In this document: positions 1 to 6,271 of the stretch, piece after piece | How the letters are laid out: each line of letters opens with the position of its first letter | Numbering within the stretch: the stretch's first letter is position 1 | Assembly (NCBI GenBank): GCA_946491915.1 | Contig: CAMLYR010000046.1 | Span: forward strand, 1-10,807 | Length of the DNA stretch: 10,807 bases | Reading direction: 5' to 3' | Source of the DNA: an uncultured Clostridium sp. | GTDB lineage: Bacteria > Bacillota_A > Clostridia > TANB77 > CAG-508 | The notes under the pieces: model-generated | What the model was told of the DNA's origin: nothing | Databases searched by the model: none | The model's input: only the letters and a program-made list of their open reading frames with translations | Position numbers and translations under genes: made by a program

Positions 1-173
1 GGCTTTTTAGGTGTAACTGTTTTAACAACTGTACATACTCCTCTTTTTTGTGGAGCTCTGTTGTTTGTTAATCTCTTATTTTTAGAGTTCCATCCATGTT
101 GTAATGCTGGAGATTTTGATTTTGTTACTCCTGTTTGTCTTCCTTTTCTTACTAATTGATTAATTGTTGGCAC
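1..173 (-). CDS. rpsL: 30S ribosomal protein S12, 5' part (runs off the left edge)
   Basis: This is the N-terminal 57 residues of ribosomal protein S12, a small-subunit protein at the decoding centre that supports tRNA selection. The translation begins (M)[17 protein letters not shown] and ends in [16 protein letters not shown], the diagnostic S12 core; TPKKP is the loop in which streptomycin-resistance substitutions occur in the family. Between the N terminus and QKRGVC it carries the extra segment typical of Firmicutes S12 and absent from the E. coli protein. The start is GTG at 173-171: an in-frame TAA lies directly upstream and AGGAGGTG sits eight bases before it. The gene is cut by the window edge, so the rest, and any following rpsG/fusA/tuf, cannot be seen. 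In many Firmicutes rpsL follows rpoBC; here the upstream gene is unrelated and a separate promoter is visible. Identity is very secure. Confidence 0.97.
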   Translation of the reverse strand, partial: MPTINQLVRKGRQTGVTKSKSPALQHGWNSKNKRLTNNRAPQKRGVCTVVKTVTPKK

Positions 174-181
174 TTAAATTT

Positions 182-189
182 CACCTCCT
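182..189 (-). promoter_or_regulatory. Ribosome binding site of rpsL (decides a GTG start)
   Basis: On the minus strand this reads AGGAGGTG, a near-perfect anti-Shine-Dalgarno match, eight bases before GTG. There is no ATG nearby and a TAA abuts the GTG in frame, so this site fixes the start codon. Confidence 0.9.
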
Positions 190-284
190 AATTTTAATTT
201 TTCTATTTATTTTAAATGAATTATATATTTCTCTTTATGAATTTTTTTGTCATATTTTTGAAATATTTGTCTCACATAAAATAA

Positions 285-335
285 ATATACCGTTACGGAA
301 TTGCATATTACATGCAATCTATCATAACGGTATAT
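285..335 (-). repeat. Nested inverted repeat at the predicted 5' end of the rpsL transcript
   Basis: The outer arms are TATACCGTTA (286-295) and TAACGGTATA (325-334), perfectly complementary, plus one further pair (285/335). Inside them ATTGCAT (300-306) and ATGCAAT (312-318) form a second perfect stem with a five-base loop. The region abuts the minus-strand -10 box (336-341). The predicted transcription start near 328-330 falls in the right arm, so the mRNA would begin with CCGUUA paired to UAACGG. It could act as a 5' stabilising hairpin, a leader regulatory structure, or a DNA operator. There is no U-tract, so it is not an intrinsic terminator. Confidence 0.75.
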
Positions 336-364
336 ATTGTATCATCTTTATGATTATAAGTCAA
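336..364 (-). promoter_or_regulatory. Sigma-A-type promoter of rpsL
   Basis: On the minus strand TTGACT (359-364) and TACAAT (336-341) are separated by exactly 17 bp. This predicts a start near 328-330 and a leader of roughly 155 nucleotides before the rpsL GTG. Its presence suggests rpsL begins its own transcription unit here instead of depending on an upstream rpoBC operon. Confidence 0.75.
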
Positions 365-393
365 TGAAATTTTCATTTTTTTTGAAATCATTT

Positions 394-420
394 CCAAATA
401 AAATAGAATATTCTATTTGG
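394..420. repeat. Short AT-rich inverted repeat
   Basis: AATAGAATATTCTATT (402-417) is a perfect 16-bp palindrome. CCAAAT (394-399) and ATTTGG (415-420) give an alternative outer pairing if AAAAT is bulged. It lies between the two divergent promoters. Random palindromes are common in AT-rich DNA, so a role as operator is only possible. Confidence 0.35.
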
Positions 421-533
421 ATATTTTTATTTATATCATCTTTTTATTTTATCTAGTCAAAACAAATCTTTTGTTCGTAAGTTATAGTAAATCATTATCT
501 AGAATTTTTACTTTTATTTCAAGGATTGCTAAT

Positions 534-562
534 TTGATTTTTTATGTAAAATATGTTATAAT
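534..562 (+). promoter_or_regulatory. Sigma-A-type promoter, extended -10, of the 128-aa membrane-protein gene
   Basis: TTGATT (534-539) and TATAAT (557-562) are separated by 17 bp, and TGT immediately before TATAAT gives an extended -10. The start would be near 568-570, leaving a leader of about 60 bases. It is one of the best promoter matches in the window and drives the only plus-strand gene. Confidence 0.8.
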
Positions 563-573
563 ATATATGTAGC

Positions 574-593
574 TGTCAGGGAAATCCTTGACA
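574..593 (+). promoter_or_regulatory. Leader hairpin or operator just after the predicted start
   Basis: TGTCAGGG (574-581) pairs with CCTTGACA (586-593) across the loop AAAT, eight pairs including one G-U. It begins about five bases after the predicted transcription start. It has no U-tract, so it is not a terminator; it could be a 5' stabilising hairpin or a repressor site overlapping the start region. Confidence 0.5.
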
Positions 594-627
594 AAATCAC
601 GATATAAACAAAAAGGAGGATAACATT

Positions 628-1014
628 ATGAGTAAGAATGATATCGTGAAAGTTGTAACTATTGGCGCGGTAGCTTTATTGCTGCCACTGTTTCTGGCCA
701 TCCCAACTATCCCATTCACATCAGGGACTTTTGTCTCTTTAGGTGGGGGCTTGGTAGCTTTCTACCTTATTACGGGTCTTACAGCCCAGAAAGGATGGAA
801 AAAGCGGATTGCTCTCATGCCGCTGACATTGATAGGCGTGGTGGCGATATCGTATATTCCATTCACACCATCAAGGTTGCAATTACTCGGATACTACATC
901 ATTGTAATTGTGGCTTTGCTAGTCTCAGTAGGGTCACACCTGATTGAGTGGATGAAAGGGAAAGAGAGAAAATCTGGGCCAAGGCGTCGGAGAAGGAATG
1001 ATGAGGATGAATAA
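628..1014 (+). CDS. Small four-helix membrane protein of unknown function, compositionally foreign
   Basis: I do not recognise this 128-residue protein. It has four hydrophobic segments at about residues 9-28, 35-53, 61-79 and 86-107. Positive charges in the N terminus, the 52-60 loop (QKGWKKR) and the C-terminal tail predict both ends inside the cell. The tail is a run of five arginines followed by acidic NDEDE. The two helical hairpins look like a duplication: IPTIPFT at 25-31 and ISYIPFT at 74-80 fall at equivalent outward turns. The ATG follows AAGGAGG (613-619) by eight bases. The gene has its own promoter and a strong terminator and is alone on the plus strand. By hand count bases 661-900 are 115/240 G+C (about 48%), with codons such as CTG, GCG and CGG that are rare in the neighbouring AT-rich genes. 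This suggests recent acquisition as a one-gene cassette. The protein is surely made; its function is open. Confidence 0.85.
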   Translation: MSKNDIVKVVTIGAVALLLPLFLAIPTIPFTSGTFVSLGGGLVAFYLITGLTAQKGWKKRIALMPLTLIGVVAISYIPFTPSRLQLLGYYIIVIVALLVSVGSHLIEWMKGKERKSGPRRRRRNDEDE

Positions 1015-1035
1015 TCCCTTCACTCCCCGGACCAG

Positions 1036-1080
1036 AGAGCCACCCAACAAGATTCGTTCTTGTTGGGTGGTTCTTTTATT
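1036..1080 (+). terminator. Strong intrinsic terminator of the membrane-protein gene
   Basis: CCACCCAACAAG (1040-1051) and CTTGTTGGGTGG (1059-1070) form a perfect 12-bp stem with a seven-base loop. Four more outer pairs (1036-1039 with 1071-1074) include one G-U. T-rich sequence, TTCTTTTATTTC, follows. It closes the transcription unit about 20 bases after the TAA stop. Confidence 0.92.
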
Positions 1081-1134
1081 TCTTTTTCTGTGCAACATTT
1101 TTTTGTTGTATAAAAAAGTGATTTTTTCTATACC

Positions 1135-1166
1135 AAAAAAAATAATGCCTTTTCAGCATTATTTTT
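1135..1166 (-). terminator. Intrinsic terminator of the 523-aa coiled-coil gene
   Basis: AAAAATAATGC (1138-1148) and GCATTATTTTT (1156-1166) form an 11-bp stem with a seven-base loop three bases after the TAA of the 523-aa gene. On the minus strand the stem runs into eight U residues (1142-1135). The opposite strand also ends in a T-run, so it may act as a second stop for the convergent plus-strand unit. It is the only convincing terminator of the minus-strand run. Confidence 0.85.
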
Positions 1167-1168
1167 AA

Positions 1169-2740
1169 TTATAAATCTATATAGTCTGGCTCTTCATCGC
1201 CCTCTTCTTCATCTCCTGTTCCTTTATGTCCGTTTTTCCCTTTTTCTTCTGATTTTTCTGTTTCTCGGTCTTCATTGCCATCACTCTTATGTATTGGAGT
1301 TTTTACTCTTTCTACTACTGGTACTTTTTCTTTTTTTGCAGGTTCACTCAATTCTTTTGGAAGTTCTTCTGTTTTTACACTTTTATTTTTACCTAATGTT
1401 TCTCTTAATCTTGCATATGCTTCTTGTATACCTCTTGTTTTTGTTACACTAATAATTTCATTTAATACAAGACGTAATGTTCTAGCTTTTGATGCAACAT
1501 CTCTTGCTTTTCTACCTTTAATAAATCCTGTTTCTTTTGCATCTGCCCCTAATTCATTCAGTTCAACTACATATTCTTCTTCTGTCTTTAACGGTAATGG
1601 TCCTTTTCCATAGCATATATCTTCTACTGCTTCTTTAGCTTGTCCATATACTTTTCTACAGTCTTCTAGAACTTGCATATCTTTATCTGTTTTTTCTGTT
1701 TTATTTGAAGTATTTAAGTATAATCTTCTTAGAGAATTTAACTGTCCCACTCCTGCTAACGTAAATGCAGTTATCTTCTTATCAGAATCTATATCAAATC
1801 CCAATGGCACCCTAAAAATAGCTTTTATTTCATCTGCTGAAAAGTTTTTCTCATTCTTTTTGCGAAGCTCATTTAATTCTTCACACTTTTTCACCAATTT
1901 ATTCGGAGTTTTTCTATATGATGACATCTCACTCATAATTTGCTCTATTTCATCCTTAAGAATTGTCTTACTAGCTTCTTTAGCATGATCTTTTGTATAT
2001 TTTTCTTTTAGGAATTTAGACATATCTTCTAATTTTTTCTTTTCTTCTACTAATTGTTCTCTTTCTTGTTTTAACTCTTCACTTTGTAATTCATTTCCAT
2101 CAATTGTTGTTGCAGCTACTAAAGCATTTATTTGTTTATCCAAGTCTGTAATCGCTGCTTCAACATTTTGATTTAATTTTTTTCCTTCCGTTCCTTTATA
2201 GTTTTTTGTTTTTTGGTGTAGATTATTTACCCTAACTTTAGAAGCTCTTAATTGTTCTCTTTTTTGGACTTTTCCAAACATGTCCTCGTTTTTCTGTATT
2301 TTTTCTTCAATCTCTTGCTTTTTTTCTTCAATAACTTCTTCTAATTGTTTTAAAATTTCTTCTACCACATCTTCTATTGTTGTTTCTCTATTTGGTTCCT
2401 TTAAAAAACCTGCTGTTTCTAGCGAAACTTTTTCTGTTGCTTCATCTATAATTCCAAAAGTAGCTTGTTCTTCTAACTTATCTCTCAATTCTTCATCTTC
2501 AATATCTTCTAAAACCCCTTCTTTCATTAATTCATGAAGTTCTCTAAAACCTTCTTGTTCATCTTCTAATGCCTCATCAACTGTTTTTTGTACAACAGTT
2601 TCACCTATTTTGTCCTTATTTCCTACTATAGCCTCATCAATAATCTCTTGAGCTTTTTCTTGAAAATGCTCATCATTTATGTCCAATGCTTTAAATTTCT
2701 CTTTTAAATCTTTTTTCATATCTTCTGTTAAAATATCCAT
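1169..2740 (-). CDS. Coiled-coil protein of unknown function (paralog of the 622-aa neighbour)
   Basis: This 523-residue protein has no signal peptide and no membrane segment, so it is probably cytoplasmic. It is rich in Glu and Lys with long predicted coiled coil at about 122-155 and 215-300. Three blocks match the upstream 622-aa protein: the N terminus, where residues 1-21 and 12-32 of the partner align without gaps (both end in LDI, followed by D-x-x-F-x-EKA); PLKTEEEY at 383-390; and VVERVKTP at 475-482. After the last block comes a charged, Gly- and Glu-rich, probably disordered tail ending DYIDL. Residues 301-345 look more globular (IFRVPLGFDID, then ITAFTLAGVGQLNSL). AAAGGAGAG (2756-2748) precedes the ATG and a promoter lies upstream. 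I recognise no known family. A structural, scaffold or surface-associated role is possible but not shown. Confidence 0.9.
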   Translation of the reverse strand: MDILTEDMKKDLKEKFKALDINDEHFQEKAQEIIDEAIVGNKDKIGETVVQKTVDEALEDEQEGFRELHELMKEGVLEDIEDEELRDKLEEQATFGIIDEATEKVSLETAGFLKEPNRETTIEDVVEEILKQLEEVIEEKKQEIEEKIQKNEDMFGKVQKREQLRASKVRVNNLHQKTKNYKGTEGKKLNQNVEAAITDLDKQINALVAATTIDGNELQSEELKQEREQLVEEKKKLEDMSKFLKEKYTKDHAKEASKTILKDEIEQIMSEMSSYRKTPNKLVKKCEELNELRKKNEKNFSADEIKAIFRVPLGFDIDSDKKITAFTLAGVGQLNSLRRLYLNTSNKTEKTDKDMQVLEDCRKVYGQAKEAVEDICYGKGPLPLKTEEEYVVELNELGADAKETGFIKGRKARDVASKARTLRLVLNEIISVTKTRGIQEAYARLRETLGKNKSVKTEELPKELSEPAKKEKVPVVERVKTPIHKSDGNEDRETEKSEEKGKNGHKGTGDEEEGDEEPDYIDL

Positions 2741-2775
2741 ATAACATCTCTCCTTTGTTATAAACTACCTTTTAT

Positions 2776-2804
2776 ATTATACCACATATTTTTCCATTTT
2801 TCAA
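2776..2804 (-). promoter_or_regulatory. Promoter of the 523-aa coiled-coil gene
   Basis: On the minus strand TTGAAA (2804-2799) and TATAAT (2781-2776) are 17 bp apart, with TGG just before TATAAT as an extended -10. The start would be near 2769, close to the ribosome binding site at 2756-2748. The gene can be expressed apart from its 622-aa paralog, though no terminator separates the two. Confidence 0.75.
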
Positions 2805-2860
2805 CTTTTTATGTCAATCATGATTTTGTAGTTTATTATTTTTTTACTTTTACCAATTTA

Positions 2861-4729
2861 CTAGTCAATTGATGGGCCATCCTCTCCTATGTTTTCATCT
2901 GTTCTTTGTATTTTTGTACTTTCACTATTTCCATGCATATTTTCATTCTTAGGTAATGGAGTTTCTACTCTTTGAACCACCATTTCTTTTACTGTTGGTG
3001 GAATTTTACTTTCATCAATTTCCGGTATTCTTTTTAATTTTCTAATAATTCGATTATATATCCTTTGCGTTTTATTCGTTCTCATTACCCCTGTCATTTG
3101 GTTTAATTCTAAATACATCTGCATCATTTTTTCTGTAATATCTACTTTTCCTTCATCTTCTTTATTGTTTTCTTTTTTTCCAAATATAAAATGCCTTTTT
3201 GTTTCCATATTTCTTTCTGTTTTTATCATTTCTAATTCTATACTTTTTAATTCTTCAAAATATTCTTCCTCTGTTTTTAGTGGAGAAATATTGACATCTT
3301 GATTTGGAAATCTTTCCTGTAAAAATGTTTCAAGTGTTTCTTTAGCTTCTCGTAAACTTTCTATACTTTTCTTATCTTCTTCTGTTGGATTATCTTTTCC
3401 TGTAAGTTTTATATATTTTTTTCTTGCTCTCATATAAAACTCACCAATCTTTAGCAAACCTTTACTATCTGAAATTTTACTCATTATATTATCCATCTCA
3501 TTTTTCTGTTCAGGATTGTTCCTTCGTTTTAAATATATACTCTCTAGTTCTGCGCTTGCCCCAAATAGTTCCTTCGGAGTCTGGGCTTGTATTGCCCTTT
3601 CTGTAATGTCTTGAATTTGTTGAAATAATGGATTTGCCTTTAATTCTTTTGTTAAAGCATCTTCATTTTCTGGCATCACATTTTTTTCATTGTTATCTAT
3701 TTCTGTAGATTCTTCTTTTATTTCTAAATTTTGTTCCTGTTCTGTTATTGTTGGTTCTTGGTCTTCTACTTCTTCTGACAAATTACCTTCTTCTAAAATT
3801 CCTTCTTCTCCTGGGATTTTTCTATCTTCTAGAGTTCCTGTATTTCTTTCAGGAATTGGAATCCCAAAATATTTTGCTTCTTCTATTAATTCTTCTCTTA
3901 TAAACTCTACTTTTGCTCGATAATCATTATCATATATCATCTGCATAAACTTTATTTGCTTTGTCACAATTCGCTCTTCTTGCCTAAGTAGTTCTACTAA
4001 TTTTATACTTTTCTGCTCTTTTTTCCTAAGTGTTTCTACTAATTCTATACTTTTCTGCTCGTCTTTCTTAAGGATTTCTAAATATTCTGTTCCTATTCTA
4101 GGAAATTCTTTTTCTTCAAGAATCTGTTTTCTCAATTTAGAAATTTCTTCTTCTTTTTTAGCAATTTTCTCTTTGTTTTTAGTAATTTCTTTAATGTTTG
4201 TGTCTATTTCTTCTTTGCATTTAGTAAGTTCTTTAATGTTTGTATCTATTTCTTCTTTGTATTTATTGCTTTCTTCTTCAACCTGATCCCTTTTATACAT
4301 TAAATACTCAACATATATCCACCTATCCTGCTGCTTTAGTATTCTTTTTATTGGTTGATTATACTCCTTTATACCCCATTCCATACTGGATATTTTATCT
4401 TCAATTAATGCTTTATCTTCACTAGATTGCATCATGACTGATTTAAGTTCTGTTAATATTTCTTCTGTAATTTTATCAAATACTTCTATTCTATTTTTCG
4501 GCACAATCATAAGAAATGATTCACTCTCCGTTTTTTCCCTTTCTTTTTCCCATTCTTTAATAATATCTTTAACTTGCATTTCTAAAAATTGCTCAATCAT
4601 ATTTTCTGCTTTTTCTTTAAAATCGGGGTCTTGTATATCTAGCTCAGCAAAACTTCTTCTAATTCCTTCTCTCACTGCTGGATGTAATTTATCCATATAT
4701 GTTTCTTGGGTTTGATTTGACTCATCCAT
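2861..4729 (-). CDS. Coiled-coil protein with 14-residue tandem repeats (paralog of the 523-aa neighbour)
   Basis: This 622-residue protein has no signal peptide or membrane helix. Order: N-terminal block shared with its neighbour (residues 12-50, MDKLHPAVREGI ... LDI ... EKA); a long coiled coil (about 145-265) holding two sets of 14-residue repeats, KEEIDTNIKE at 157-184 and EQKSI-LVE-L at 221-248; an acidic low-complexity linker (about 296-358); a helical region (360-470); PLKTEEEY at 483-490; and VVQRVETP at 584-591 before a polar tail ending GPSID. Fourteen residues equal two heptads, so the repeats lengthen the coil without breaking its register. AAAGGAGAG (4744-4736) sets the first ATG. 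The paralog starts at the equivalent of Met12, which lacks a ribosome binding site here, so this copy has an 11-residue extension. The stop is TAG. No known family is recognised; function unknown. Confidence 0.9.
   Translation of the reverse strand: MDESNQTQETYMDKLHPAVREGIRRSFAELDIQDPDFKEKAENMIEQFLEMQVKDIIKEWEKEREKTESESFLMIVPKNRIEVFDKITEEILTELKSVMMQSSEDKALIEDKISSMEWGIKEYNQPIKRILKQQDRWIYVEYLMYKRDQVEEESNKYKEEIDTNIKELTKCKEEIDTNIKEITKNKEKIAKKEEEISKLRKQILEEKEFPRIGTEYLEILKKDEQKSIELVETLRKKEQKSIKLVELLRQEERIVTKQIKFMQMIYDNDYRAKVEFIREELIEEAKYFGIPIPERNTGTLEDRKIPGEEGILEEGNLSEEVEDQEPTITEQEQNLEIKEESTEIDNNEKNVMPENEDALTKELKANPLFQQIQDITERAIQAQTPKELFGASAELESIYLKRRNNPEQKNEMDNIMSKISDSKGLLKIGEFYMRARKKYIKLTGKDNPTEEDKKSIESLREAKETLETFLQERFPNQDVNISPLKTEEEYFEELKSIELEMIKTERNMETKRHFIFGKKENNKEDEGKVDITEKMMQMYLELNQMTGVMRTNKTQRIYNRIIRKLKRIPEIDESKIPPTVKEMVVQRVETPLPKNENMHGNSESTKIQRTDENIGEDGPSID
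3983..4066 (-). repeat. Two tandem 42-bp coding repeats (EQKSI-LVE-L coil unit)
   Basis: Units 3983-4024 and 4025-4066 are near-identical on the DNA level and encode two 14-residue units (residues 221-248 of the 622-aa protein). A third, degenerate unit follows in the protein (249-262). The DNA similarity points to a fairly recent in-frame duplication. Confidence 0.85.
4181..4264 (-). repeat. Two tandem 42-bp coding repeats (KEEIDTNIKE coil unit)
   Basis: Units 4181-4222 and 4223-4264 differ at only a few bases and encode 14-residue units at residues 157-184 of the 622-aa protein. A more divergent unit, NKEKIAKKEEEISK, follows at 185-198. This is a second, independent array with the same 42-bp period as the one at 3983-4066. 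Confidence 0.88.
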
Positions 4730-4763
4730 ATATTTCTCTCCTTTATCATTATCCTATACATTA

Positions 4764-4792
4764 ATTATACACATAAAGCAAATACTTCTCAA
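4764..4792 (-). promoter_or_regulatory. Promoter of the 622-aa coiled-coil gene
   Basis: On the minus strand TTGAGA (4792-4787) and TATAAT (4769-4764) are 17 bp apart; the start would be near 4757. The -35 box lies only six bases after the trmFO stop, with no terminator between, so the gene may also receive readthrough from trmFO. Confidence 0.72.
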
Positions 4793-4797
4793 TCTTT

Positions 4798-6270
4798 TTA
4801 TAAAATTTTTTCTATGTTTTCCAAACTTCTTTCTGCTAATTTCATGTATCTTTCTTTCTTATCTTTTATCTTCTTTCCCTCTAATTCTGGTAAGATACCA
4901 AAATTGGCATTCATCGGCTGAAATTTTGTGTTTGGAGTTGAAATATATTTAGCTAATGCACCAATGATAGTATATTCAGAAAAAGTCATTTTGCTTTTCA
5001 TCATTACTTTTGCATTTAAAGAATTAGATAAATCATTTGTATTACACTTTTCCTCTTTTTGACATGCATGACTTTCTTTTTCTAAGTTTATATTTCCATT
5101 TTGCATACTTTCAAATTGAAGTATAGCATTCAAACTTGCCACCATTCCAGAAGAAATGGATTCCACATATCCTTCTACACCTGTAATTTGTCCTGCAAAA
5201 TAGATGTTAGGATTACTTTTTAAATGATATGTTTCATCTAACAATTCTGTGGAATTAATATAGGTGTTTCTATGCATCACACCATATTTTATGAATTCGG
5301 CGTTTTCTAATCCTGGTATCATAGAAAATACTCTTTTTTGTTCTCCATATTTTAAATTGGTTTGGAAACCAACCATGTTATACATGGTTGCCTGTTTATC
5401 ATCTTGTCTTAGTTGTACAACAGCATATGGTCTTCTTCCTGTTCTTGGATCATCAAATCCAACTGGTTTTAATGGTCCAAATCGTAAAGTATCTAATCCT
5501 CTTTTTGCCATAATTTCTATTGGCATACATCCTTCAAAAATTTCTCTTTTTTCAAAATCATGTAGAGTCACGACTTCTGCATTGACTAATTCTTTTACAA
5601 AATTTTCATATTCTTCTTGGTTCATAGGAAGATTAATATAACTTTGTTCTTCTTTTTCCTCTTCTATACGTTTTTTCCAATCATCTATACTCTCTTCTTT
5701 TTTCTTTTCTTGTGCATATCTATCTCCATAAAAGGCAATCTCAAAATTAATACTGTCTTTGTTGACAATTGGAGCTGCTGCATCATAAAAATATAACTTA
5801 TCTTGACTTGTTAGCTTTTGAATATCTTTTGCTAAACCTTCTGATGTTAGTGGTCCTGTTGCAATAATGACAATTCCATCTTTTGCCATATCTTCTATAT
5901 TGGTAATTTCTTTATGAATCACTTTTATATTCTTATTTTCTTCAATAGCCTTTGTTACTTTTTCTGAAAACACTTTTCTATCCACTGCCAATGCTTGTCC
6001 AGCAGGTACACTTGTCTCATCTGCTATTTTGATTAGCAAAGAGTCTAATCTTCTTAATTCCTCTTTTAGTAATCCACATGCATTGGTTAATAAATTAGAT
6101 TTAAAAGAATTACTACATACAATTTCTGCTAAATCTGAATTACTATGGGCTGGTGAATATTTCATTGGCTTCATTTCATATAATTTTACTTGAATTCCTT
6201 TTTGGGCAATTTGATAAGCAGCTTCTGTTCCTGCTAAGCCTCCACCAATTATAGTTATATAATTTTTCAT
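4798..6270 (-). CDS. trmFO: Folate/FAD-dependent tRNA (uracil-54-C5) methyltransferase
   Basis: TrmFO makes 5-methyluridine (ribothymidine) at U54 of the tRNA T loop, using methylene-tetrahydrofolate as carbon donor and reduced FAD. The FAD-binding motif is at the N terminus ([13 protein letters not shown]9/G11/G14). Further family signatures are [49 protein letters not shown], the [11 protein letters not shown] motif (358-368) and [14 protein letters not shown] near the C terminus. Cys52 and Cys248 correspond to the two cysteines (53 and 226) used by the B. subtilis enzyme. The protein has 490 residues against about 435-440 usual; the excess is a charged insert at about 186-210 and a Cys-containing insert at about 386-425. 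The ATG follows GGAG by seven bases and lies one base after the TAA of the 274-aa gene, so the pair is a translationally coupled operon. Identity is secure. Confidence 0.97.
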   Translation of the reverse strand: MKNYITIIGGGLAGTEAAYQIAQKGIQVKLYEMKPMKYSPAHSNSDLAEIVCSNSFKSNLLTNACGLLKEELRRLDSLLIKIADETSVPAGQALAVDRKVFSEKVTKAIEENKNIKVIHKEITNIEDMAKDGIVIIATGPLTSEGLAKDIQKLTSQDKLYFYDAAAPIVNKDSINFEIAFYGDRYAQEKKKEESIDDWKKRIEEEKEEQSYINLPMNQEEYENFVKELVNAEVVTLHDFEKREIFEGCMPIEIMAKRGLDTLRFGPLKPVGFDDPRTGRRPYAVVQLRQDDKQATMYNMVGFQTNLKYGEQKRVFSMIPGLENAEFIKYGVMHRNTYINSTELLDETYHLKSNPNIYFAGQITGVEGYVESISSGMVASLNAILQFESMQNGNINLEKESHACQKEEKCNTNDLSNSLNAKVMMKSKMTFSEYTIIGALAKYISTPNTKFQPMNANFGILPELEGKKIKDKKERYMKLAERSLENIEKIL

Positions 6271-6271
6271 A

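Larger units (their letters stand above)
174..627. other. Divergent intergenic region between rpsL and the membrane-protein gene
   Basis: This stretch of about 450 bases holds no convincing gene. It contains the rpsL leader and promoter (minus strand), a nested inverted repeat at 285-335, a short AT-rich palindrome at 402-417, and the promoter, leader hairpin and ribosome binding site of the plus-strand gene. Between 421 and 533 I see only AT-rich sequence with no clear signal. The small open frame that starts inside rpsL antisense has no ribosome binding site and looks spurious. Confidence 0.8.

Noticed and set aside
164..367. Open frame of 67 codons on the plus strand
   Set aside because: It starts inside rpsL antisense, has no ribosome binding site, runs through the rpsL leader and promoter, and gives a Phe/Ile-rich translation typical of AT-rich non-coding DNA.
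588..593. TTGACA as a -35 box for the plus-strand gene
   Set aside because: No -10 box lies 16-18 bp downstream; the motif is the right arm of the leader hairpin, and a good promoter lies at 534-562.
2812..2817. Perfect TTGACA on the minus strand upstream of the 523-aa gene
   Set aside because: It is about 30 bp from the TATAAT, too far; TTGAAA at 2804-2799 has the correct 17-bp spacing.
4694..4696. Met12 as the start of the 622-aa protein
   Set aside because: It matches the paralog's start, but no ribosome binding site precedes it, while the first ATG has AAAGGAGAG at good spacing.
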